DNA of 64,000 bases from Planctomycetota bacterium (GTDB lineage Bacteria; Planctomycetota; Phycisphaerae; UBA1845): contig JAUWWQ010000022.1 in assembly GCA_030616775.1 (NCBI GenBank), positions 1 through 64,000 on the forward strand. The letters are read 5' to 3'. Each line of letters begins with the position of its first letter. Positions within the stretch are counted from its first letter, which is position 1. The translations under genes and the position numbers were made by a program. Shown here one piece after another: positions 1 through 6,495 of the stretch. Under the pieces are notes generated by a model. The model ran no database searches. It was given only the letters and a program-made list of their open reading frames with translations, and was not told the DNA's origin.

Positions 1-87
1 GGCAAGCTCACGCTGACCATCAGCGGAGCCGGCATGGTGAAAGAGAAACTGCTCGACATGCTCGACCGCCTACGACCGGCCGCGTGA
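1..87 (+). CDS. C-terminal end of an unidentified protein (partial)
   Basis: The first reading frame is open from the first base of the window to a TGA at 85-87 and gives the last 28 residues of a protein that starts upstream. The tail contains an amphipathic stretch (KEKLLDMLDRL) and ends RPAA. This is too little to assign a family. The next coding sequence on the same strand begins about 50 bases later. Confidence 0.5.
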   Translation, partial: GKLTLTISGAGMVKEKLLDMLDRLRPAA

Positions 88-139
88 AGAACCCCGACGA
101 GATTTATGCAACGTTGGGGTTTACCCAGGCGACCCGCCT

Positions 140-823
140 GTGGTCGTCGAGAATCAGAAGATACGCTACCTGTCATTCAGTGCCGGCGATTCAGGACAGA
201 CTCAGGCAGTCCGGGTCACGTTCAAAGACCTGCCATCGCCGTACGATACCTGGAACGACGTAGAAATGTGGGTTCAGGAGCCGACCAGGTATTGCGAGAA
301 CTCAGGTAAGAAGCAACCTCCGTGTCCCGTCGCGCAGCCAAGCAGTGAGTTCATGGGAGCCACCTTGCAGTGCGAACCGTACTACACTGATTGGAGCACG
401 TTTGGAACTGTTCATGTGTATCATGAGGGCATCATTCCGGGCGGCGTCTACTCGATCGAGGTAGTCGGCCAATCCTGTGACTGGGTCAATGACCCTGACG
501 ACAGCTTCTCAGCTCCGTTGGTGATGACCCAGAGCAAATGGGGCGACCTGGTGAAGAGTTGCGCCCCGTGTCCATGCACCCCACCTGACGGAGTCATCAA
601 CATGGCCTCCGACGTGACCGCAGTGCTCGACAAGTTCAGGAACCTTGAGCCGCCGGATGTCACTTGTCCACCGGTGGCCAAGGCCCGGGCCGATCTCGAC
701 TGGAAGACCCCAAACCAGTTGATCGATATTTCGGATGCCACCTGCTGCCTGGATGCGTTCCGCGATGTCCCTTATCCGCCGCCTTCGTTCCAGCCGCCGG
801 GTCCGCCGCCCTGTTCGCGATAG
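140..823 (+). pseudogene. 5'-truncated secreted dockerin-like protein (tail-domain remnant)
   Basis: The 227 residues match the C-terminal third of the 1047-residue secreted protein at 57123-60266 along their whole length. Shared blocks include FGTVHVYHEGIIPGGVY (GTVHVYQEGIIPGAVY in the paralogue), DVTAVLDKFRNL and LDAFR. The last 80 residues hold two dockerin-like half repeats: a DGVINMASDVTAVLDKF segment and a LIDISDATCCLDAFRD segment. There is no signal peptide and no ATG. The only start is a GTG at 140, and the frame stays open upstream to base 41, inside the end of the preceding gene. The homology begins exactly at the domain edge, so I read this as a gene that lost its 5' part. A short intact gene is the less likely alternative, because an unexported dockerin-like domain would make little sense. 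Confidence 0.6.
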
Positions 824-938
824 GGGAATGTCTGCGAGTGCTCGAAAGGTCTCGTTGTGCTCCGAGTATCCTTTGAGAGGAGCCCGGTCGAGCAACGTGT
901 GTCATCCGGCGGCCGCTGGATGTCCGGGAAAAGCATTT

Positions 939-1034
939 AGAGCCTATCCCAAAAAGTGTGGCACGGGTTTGCAACCCGTGTACTTCACCGGTTGGAAACC
1001 GGTGCCACAGGGATTAATTAATGGGATAGGCTCT
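939..1034. repeat. 96-bp MITE-like palindromic element
   Basis: The element is bounded by perfect 13-base inverted repeats, AGAGCCTATCCCA at 939-951 and TGGGATAGGCTCT at 1022-1034. Inside are two further small palindromes (CACGGG/CCCGTG and ACCGG/CCGGT around the centre). It has no coding capacity. It lies in the 319-base space between the dockerin-like remnant and the S9 peptidase. The rest of that space holds only the peptidase ribosome binding site. Confidence 0.75.
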
Positions 1035-1142
1035 TAGCCGGAAGGCCGGTTTTCGGTATGATGTTGGGCCGGCCGCCGGGCGTAGCTCGGCCACCAGCCC
1101 CAATGGGAAATCTCGGCTTAGAGGAGAACGAGGAGGAAGTAA

Positions 1143-3761
1143 ATGAATCCTTATCCGGCTCTTGCTGCTAGTGTCGGCTTGTCGGGCGCCGGCAACGGCT
1201 CAAGTTCAAGGCGCAGCCGGCGATCCAAGGTGCGCAACTGCATTACCCCAATCCGGTCGATGACAGCGGCAAGAGCCCGATTCACGTTAAGGGCCGTTGC
1301 GGTGTTGCTCTGCCTGCTATGTATGGCAGGTCCGGTTGGTGCTGAAGAGGATGCTGCAACACAGACGGAATACCGCATGCCACCCAAGGCCATCGCCGAT
1401 CTGATCGACGCACCGCCGACTCCGTACGTCAGTGTAGGGCCGCATCGAGAATGGCTGCTGCTCATGCAACCACCCAGCCTGCCGCCGATTTCGGAGATCG
1501 CCCAGCCTGAGCTACGGTTGGCCGGCATCCGGATCAATCCGCGAACCAACGGCCGGAGTCGCGTCCGGAGGTATTACACAGGCCTTGTGCTCAAGCGCAT
1601 CGCCGATGGTAGCGAGCGTCCCATCATGGGGCTGCCCGAAATGCCGCGGATCGGCAGTCTACGCTGGTCACCGGACGGCAAGAAGGTCGCGTTTACGATC
1701 ACGCGCGACGACGGGATCGAGCTCTGGGCGGCCGACGTGGGCACCGGCAAGGCCGGGCGGCTGACCGGTCCGCAACTCAATGCGGCTTACGGTTCGCCGT
1801 ACCAGTGGGTCTCAGACAGCCGCACTCTGATCTGCCGGTTCATTTCGGCCAAGCGCGGTAAGGCGCCTGAAGAGCCGCGAGTACCCCGCGGACCCACCGT
1901 GCGCACCAACGTCGGGAAAGTGGCCCCGGCGCGCACCTACCAGGATCTGCTGGAGAACGCACACGACGAGGCTCTGTTTGAACACTACCTAACGTGCAGG
2001 GTCGTGAAGGTGACGCTCGATGGTGAGGTTACTCCGATCGGACCGTTCGACATTGTTGCACGCGCCGAGCCGGCGCCGAACGGTAAGTTCCTTCTCGTCG
2101 AGACCGTTCACCGACCCTACTCGTACCTCGTTCCCGTGCGTCGTTTTCCCAGGCGGGTTGAGGTCTGGGATATGAGCGGCCGGGTCGTGCGTCAAGTTGC
2201 CGACCTGCCGTTGGCTGAGGAAGTGCCCGTTGCCTTCGGGGCGGTGCCAGTTGGCCCGCGCTCATTCGGATGGCGGGCGGACGCTGTGGCTACGCTGCAT
2301 TGGACCGAGGCACAAGACGATGGTGATCCACGAAAAGAGGCCGAGGTGCGCGATCGTGCGTACATCCTAACCGCACCGTTTGACGGTGAGCCGGTCGAGC
2401 TCGTCTCCTTAGGCTTACGGTACTCCGGCATCATGTGGGGCAGCGAGCGATTGGCACTGGTGTCGGAATCGTGGTGGAAGAACCGGAAGACGCGTACATG
2501 GAAGATTGACCCAACGAAGCCCGGGTCGGAACCGACGCTGCTGATCGATCGCTCTTTCGAGGATCGCTACAACGATCCGGGCCGGCCTATTATGACGGAA
2601 ACGCCGAAAGGCACTTCGGTTCTGTTGACGGCGGACGCGGGCAACACACTCTTTCTATCCGGAAGGGGTGCTTCGCCGGAAGGTGATCGACCGTTCCTGG
2701 ACCGGTTTGATCTTACGACGCGAGAGCACCACCGCCTTTGGCGATCCGAGGCTCCCTATTATGAGAACGCCGTCGATGTTCTCGACGTGGACGACCTGAG
2801 AGTCCTAACGCGCCGGGAATCGAAGACCGAGCCGCCCAACTATTTTGTGCGCGAACTGCGCGCCGGCGACATTAGGGCGATCACGGACTTTCCGCATCCC
2901 ACGCCGCAGCTCGCTGATGTCTACAAGGAAATGATCCGCTACGAACGTGCCGATGGGGTCGATCTGACTGCAACGTTGTATTTGCCCCCGGGCAAGAAGC
3001 CCGAAGACGGTCCGTGGCCGATGCTCATGTGGGCCTATCCGCAGGAATACAAGAGTGCCGACGCAGCGGGGCAGGTGACGGACTCTCCGTATCGCTTCGT
3101 GCGGACACACTCGCACTCACCGCTTCTGTGGCTGGTTCACGGGTATGCAGTTCTCAATGACCCAAGCCTGCCGATAGTCGGCGAAGGCGACGTGGAGCCC
3201 AACGATACATACGTTGAGCAGTTGGTGGCCGGCGCCCAGGCGGCCGTCGATGAGGTCGTGCGGCGCCACGTGGCCGATCGTGACCGTATCGCAATTGGCG
3301 GACACTCCTACGGTGCGTTTATGACGGCCAATCTGTTGGCCCACTGCGATCTGTTCCGCGCGGGTATCGCTCGAAGCGGGGCCTACAACCGAACGCTGAC
3401 GCCGTTTGGCTTCCAAGCTGAAGAGCGGACGCTGTGGGAGGCGGCGGAGGTGTATTTCACGATGTCGCCCTTCATGCACGTTGAGAAGGTTAACGAGCCG
3501 ATCCTACTGATCCACGGCGAGGCCGACAACAACTCGGGGACGTTCCCGATCCAAAGCGAGCGGTTCTATAACGCCCTGAAAGGACACGGAGTCACCTGCC
3601 GGCTGGTCATGCTCCCGGACGAAAGCCACGGATACCGGGCGCGCGAATCGGTCATGCATATGGCCTGGGAAATGACCGAGTGGCTCGACAAGTACGTCAA
3701 GAAAGCTGAGCCGCGCACGGAACCCGAGGATCAGACGCCCGGGCAGGCGTCAGGTCAATAG
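1143..3761 (+). CDS. Secreted S9 prolyl-oligopeptidase family peptidase (glutamyl endopeptidase-like)
   Basis: This 872-residue serine peptidase has an N-terminal beta-propeller half and a C-terminal alpha/beta hydrolase half. The expected triad is visible: Ser722 in GGHSYGAF, Asp795 in HGEADNN and His829 in DESHGY. The stretch WAYPQEYKSADAAGQ just ahead of the catalytic domain is typical of the glutamyl endopeptidase (CGEP-like) branch of S9. A signal-peptide-like segment (RAVAVLLCLLCMAGPVGA) lies at residues 48-65, so export is likely. The ATG at 1143 has an excellent Shine-Dalgarno (AGGAGGA at 1131-1137), but it places an unusual basic 40-residue extension before the signal peptide. The ATG at 1260 would give a normal signal peptide but has no ribosome binding site. 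The gene stands alone. Its product presumably degrades peptides in the periplasm. Confidence 0.85.
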   Translation: MNPYPALAASVGLSGAGNGSSSRRSRRSKVRNCITPIRSMTAARARFTLRAVAVLLCLLCMAGPVGAEEDAATQTEYRMPPKAIADLIDAPPTPYVSVGPHREWLLLMQPPSLPPISEIAQPELRLAGIRINPRTNGRSRVRRYYTGLVLKRIADGSERPIMGLPEMPRIGSLRWSPDGKKVAFTITRDDGIELWAADVGTGKAGRLTGPQLNAAYGSPYQWVSDSRTLICRFISAKRGKAPEEPRVPRGPTVRTNVGKVAPARTYQDLLENAHDEALFEHYLTCRVVKVTLDGEVTPIGPFDIVARAEPAPNGKFLLVETVHRPYSYLVPVRRFPRRVEVWDMSGRVVRQVADLPLAEEVPVAFGAVPVGPRSFGWRADAVATLHWTEAQDDGDPRKEAEVRDRAYILTAPFDGEPVELVSLGLRYSGIMWGSERLALVSESWWKNRKTRTWKIDPTKPGSEPTLLIDRSFEDRYNDPGRPIMTETPKGTSVLLTADAGNTLFLSGRGASPEGDRPFLDRFDLTTREHHRLWRSEAPYYENAVDVLDVDDLRVLTRRESKTEPPNYFVRELRAGDIRAITDFPHPTPQLADVYKEMIRYERADGVDLTATLYLPPGKKPEDGPWPMLMWAYPQEYKSADAAGQVTDSPYRFVRTHSHSPLLWLVHGYAVLNDPSLPIVGEGDVEPNDTYVEQLVAGAQAAVDEVVRRHVADRDRIAIGGHSYGAFMTANLLAHCDLFRAGIARSGAYNRTLTPFGFQAEERTLWEAAEVYFTMSPFMHVEKVNEPILLIHGEADNNSGTFPIQSERFYNALKGHGVTCRLVMLPDESHGYRARESVMHMAWEMTEWLDKYVKKAEPRTEPEDQTPGQASGQ

Positions 3762-3844
3762 CGGCGCTTCAGCGTCTTGTTTGGCGGGTGTAGTGCTTTT
3801 CTTTGACTCAACGTCAGCACCACGATGATGGCCTTGCGGATCAT
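3755..3844 (-). pseudogene. N-terminal remnant of a MIRKVIIV-type zinc-ribbon membrane protein
   Basis: The ATG overlaps the csrA stop codon as ATGA, and the frame encodes only 29 residues starting MIRKAIIVVLTLSQRK. The first 12 residues nearly match the N terminus of the two membrane zinc-ribbon proteins at 39943-40949 (MIRKVIIVFLTL). After that the sequence becomes basic and unrelated, and it runs into the 3' end of the S9 peptidase gene. I read it as a truncated family member whose body has been lost. A genuine 29-residue peptide co-translated with csrA cannot be excluded. Confidence 0.5.
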
Positions 3845-4059
3845 GAAGGTTGACTTGCTGAATCGGCGGATCCCACGCATCCACCATCGACTTCTTCCCT
3901 TGCAATGTTGAATCTCCGGCTGGCATCAATGCCCAGCCGGACATGACTTGCGATGCCGTCGCGTGTCACGATTTCCACCAGCATGACCGAAAGGGCTTCT
4001 CCCGTTTCGGCATCCCGTATGATGATCTTTTCGCTGACCTTTCTACTGAGCACCAACAC
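3841..4059 (-). CDS. csrA: Carbon storage regulator CsrA
   Basis: This 72-residue RNA-binding regulator begins MLVLSRKVSEKIII and continues with VRLGI and the AREEV strand, the diagnostic CsrA features. In the family, dimers bind GGA-containing loops in mRNA leaders and change translation or stability. Residues 14-30 (RDAETGEALSVMLVEIV) contain a slightly longer first loop than in E. coli. The C terminus carries about 15 extra residues rich in Gly, Ser and Asp. Translation starts at a GTG (4059) with AAGGAG seven bases upstream. Flagellar genes often neighbour csrA but none is present here. Downstream it overlaps a truncated membrane-protein gene by ATGA. Confidence 0.88.
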   Translation of the reverse strand: MLVLSRKVSEKIIIRDAETGEALSVMLVEIVTRDGIASHVRLGIDASRRFNIAREEVDGGCVGSADSASQPS

Positions 4060-4119
4060 GTCGGATCTCCTTCCGCGAACTCCCTCGACATCCGAAGGTC
4101 ACGGTCATTCCTGCTCGCT

Positions 4120-4212
4120 TGCCGCATCCAATACCGCCTCCGGGCCAGCCCCCACTGCTACAACAGCGAACGCGAAATCGACCAACTCATCGACACCCTG
4201 CCAAAACGCTAG
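4120..4212 (+). pseudogene. 3' remnant of a class V aminotransferase-like gene
   Basis: The frame ending in TAG at 4210-4212 encodes YRLRASPHCYNSEREIDQLI followed by DTLPKR. The pattern R-x-SPH-x-YN-x-x-x-EID resembles the extreme C terminus of class V PLP-dependent aminotransferases and cysteine-desulfurase-like enzymes. No coherent coding sequence precedes it, because csrA occupies the opposite strand immediately upstream. It therefore seems to be the surviving tail of a deleted gene. The rest of the 307-base space to asnS shows nothing recognisable. The call rests on one short motif. Confidence 0.45.
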
Positions 4213-4366
4213 CACCATCCCCGGCAGCGGAGCGCCGTGTCCGCGTAGCAGCCAGCGCCCGTGCCGGGCACAGAGAACTCAATTCCAGGAGATTCTCCGT
4301 TTGGAAACGACCCGGCCGCTATATCGGAACGAAATTCGCTCAAGCTCGAAGAGAGAGTATTCCGCT

Positions 4367-5872
4367 TTACGGATAAAACTTCCCCATCATCCGCGGATAG
4401 GCGATGGATTCACGGAGGTGCTTGAGGCCGCACAGCCAGGCCACGGTCCGCTCGAAACCCAGGCCGAAGCCGCCGTGCGGCACGCTCCCATACCGCCGCA
4501 AGTCCAGATACCACTCGTAGTCTTCCTGAGGCAAGCCGTCGTGCTTGATCCGGGCCAGCAGCCGATCCAGGTCCTCCTCTCGGGCCGACCCGCCGATGAT
4601 CTCACCCACACCCTCCGGTGCCAGCAGGTCGAAGTTCTCCGTCACCCGGTCGTCGTTGCGGTCTTCGCGCATGTAGAAGGCTTTGACGTACTTGGGATAG
4701 TGGGTCACGAACACCGGCCGATCGTGCAAACGCGAGATGATGGTCTCATCCGACCCGCCCAGGTCGGACCCCCATCTAAAATTGGCCGCCAGCTCCATAT
4801 GATGCGGGATGTTGCGGATCTGTTCTTCAAGCTCGCTGTGCTCCTCACGAGCTACAATCACCTCAGCCGCGGCCTTATCCTTCTGCCATTGCTTACCACC
4901 GCCCTTGGCAACAGCGTCAAGCTCCTCGATCTTCTTATCCAGCTCAGCCACCCGGGCCTTCTTCTCGACCAAGTCGTTTTCGAGAAGCTCCCTGGCCTTT
5001 GGCCCACGCAGCAGCTCAGCGGCTTCCGTATACGTAATCCGGTAAAAAGGCTTCTTGACCGCTTCAAGCGACTCGATGTTGCGGTCCAACTCGATCAGCT
5101 CATCACGATGATCCCGCAGCACGCGCTCGACGATCGAGCGGACGAAATCCTCCGCAACCTCGATAACCTCGTCGAGGCCGGCGTAGGCGATCTCCGGCTC
5201 AACCATCCAGAACTCGCTCAGGTGCCGCCGCGTCTTGCTCTTCTCAGCCCTGAACGTCGGCCCGAAGCAGTACACCTTCCGATGTGACATGCACGCGGCT
5301 TCAACGTATAGCTGACCGGTCTGCGCCAGAAAGACCGGCTCACCGAAGTAATCCACCTTGAAGAGCGTCTGGATCTCCTCGCCCGCAGCCGGTGCGAAGA
5401 TCGGCGTATCGACCAGGATATACCCGTTGTCGTTGAAGAAACGCCGGATTGCGTCGACCGCGGTGGCCCGGATGCGCATGATGTGCCATTGCCGCTTGGA
5501 GCGAAACCACAGGTGCCGGTGCCTCATAAGGAACTCGATACCGTGCGGCTTGGGAGTAATCGGGTAATCCCGCGTCGCCTGCACCACGTGGACGCCCGTA
5601 GCCTTCAGTTCGTACCCGCCGACGGCCCGCTCATCAGCCGACACCACACCGGTCACCTCTAATGACGATTCCTGCGGCAGCTTCCTGGCATCGTCGAAAA
5701 AATCGGCTGTCCGGTCGTTCCTCTCCAGGACGCACTGACACAGGCCAGTCCCGTCGCGGACAATGATAAAGGCGATTTTTCCGCTGGCCCTGGTGTTATA
5801 GACCCAACCGCTTAGCGTAACGGTCCGGCCGACATGGTCACACAAACGGTCTATGGTGGTTTTCGTCTCCAT
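4367..5872 (-). CDS. asnS: Asparaginyl-tRNA synthetase with coiled-coil insertion
   Basis: This class IIb synthetase charges tRNA-Asn with asparagine in the cytoplasm. The N-terminal OB-fold anticodon domain (VTLSGWVYNTRASGKIAFI) is followed by motif 2 (FRAEKSKTRRHLSEFWMVEPE without its last residue fits the family) and motif 3 (GGFGLGFERTV). The C terminus YPRMMGKFYP is typical of AsnRS. I start at ATG 5872 (METKTTIDRL, 501 residues). The frame is open further upstream, but the extra 28 residues look non-native. About 65 residues at roughly 290-355, between the YTEAAELL strand and the HMELAANFRWGSDL segment, form a Lys/Glu-rich predicted coiled coil absent from the compact E. coli-type enzyme. 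The gene stands alone. Confidence 0.93.
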   Translation of the reverse strand: METKTTIDRLCDHVGRTVTLSGWVYNTRASGKIAFIIVRDGTGLCQCVLERNDRTADFFDDARKLPQESSLEVTGVVSADERAVGGYELKATGVHVVQATRDYPITPKPHGIEFLMRHRHLWFRSKRQWHIMRIRATAVDAIRRFFNDNGYILVDTPIFAPAAGEEIQTLFKVDYFGEPVFLAQTGQLYVEAACMSHRKVYCFGPTFRAEKSKTRRHLSEFWMVEPEIAYAGLDEVIEVAEDFVRSIVERVLRDHRDELIELDRNIESLEAVKKPFYRITYTEAAELLRGPKARELLENDLVEKKARVAELDKKIEELDAVAKGGGKQWQKDKAAAEVIVAREEHSELEEQIRNIPHHMELAANFRWGSDLGGSDETIISRLHDRPVFVTHYPKYVKAFYMREDRNDDRVTENFDLLAPEGVGEIIGGSAREEDLDRLLARIKHDGLPQEDYEWYLDLRRYGSVPHGGFGLGFERTVAWLCGLKHLRESIAYPRMMGKFYP

Positions 5873-6495
5873 GGCTGCGAGTTTACGGCCCACACGCCGC
5901 GCCTGCAAAGGACTTATGTCCGTGACGTGTGGGCTCACCCGGAGAGCAGGAGGCATTCACCAGGGCTCGTGCGAGAATGGGCTGGTGCGAGAATCCTTTC
6001 TCGCACCAATAGTCCGAGAGGTGATTCACGGACCAAATTGCTGTGCCGAGAATCCTGATACCACCTTCCGCGTTAGTCATAGACGAGCCGAGCAGCCGTC
6101 AGGAGCTCGGCGAGGCCCGGCTGTGAGTAACGCGGCGGGGCCTGTGAATTGTGGCATGGTACAATCGGTCCCTAGGGATCACGGTGTTGACGCCGCGACG
6201 TCGATACGGTCAGAGAATCCTCCCTCGACCAGAGGCAGAGAAAGATTACCGGTCACGTCGCCGGTGCCTGCTCCGACGTCTGAGAGAACATTGCCTCGCG
6301 AAGGCTCTCGTATCAGGTCGACGGGTAGCGGGCGCGCGGCGACGGCAGACCGTGCCGCTTATATCGAGTTTCTCGAGCTTCGTTGATGGGGCTCGGTGCG
6401 ATTGGTAACCTGCTGAACGAGTTAGTCGATTGTTGACCGAGGGAATCGCCGATCCTTACTCAGACACACTAGCCGCTAATAAGGGCAGCCGCCAA
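5873..6495. other. 623-base intergenic region between divergent genes
   Basis: This space separates asnS, read leftward, from the kinase fusion, read rightward, so it should hold both promoters. Frames in it are short and of unnatural composition, and I see no gene. It contains one perfect hairpin, listed separately. A TTG at 6430 would lengthen the kinase by 22 residues, but it has no ribosome binding site. Confidence 0.5.
5984..6007. repeat. Perfect 10-bp hairpin
   Basis: GGTGCGAGAA (5984-5993), a TCCT loop and TTCTCGCACC (5998-6007) form a perfect stem. A further GTGCGAGAA lies 15 bases upstream. No gene ends here, so a terminator role is not supported. It may be a fragment of a repeat. 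Confidence 0.5.

Noticed and set aside
1-87. Tail of ParB
   Set aside because: The short strand-helix ending is compatible with a ParB C terminus, but 28 residues carry no decisive motif and no parA is visible.
3953-5287. 444-codon open frame on the plus strand
   Set aside because: It lies antisense to asnS and csrA and has the composition of a mirrored GC-rich gene.
5984-6007. Rho-independent terminator
   Set aside because: No gene ends nearby on either strand and there is no U-tract.
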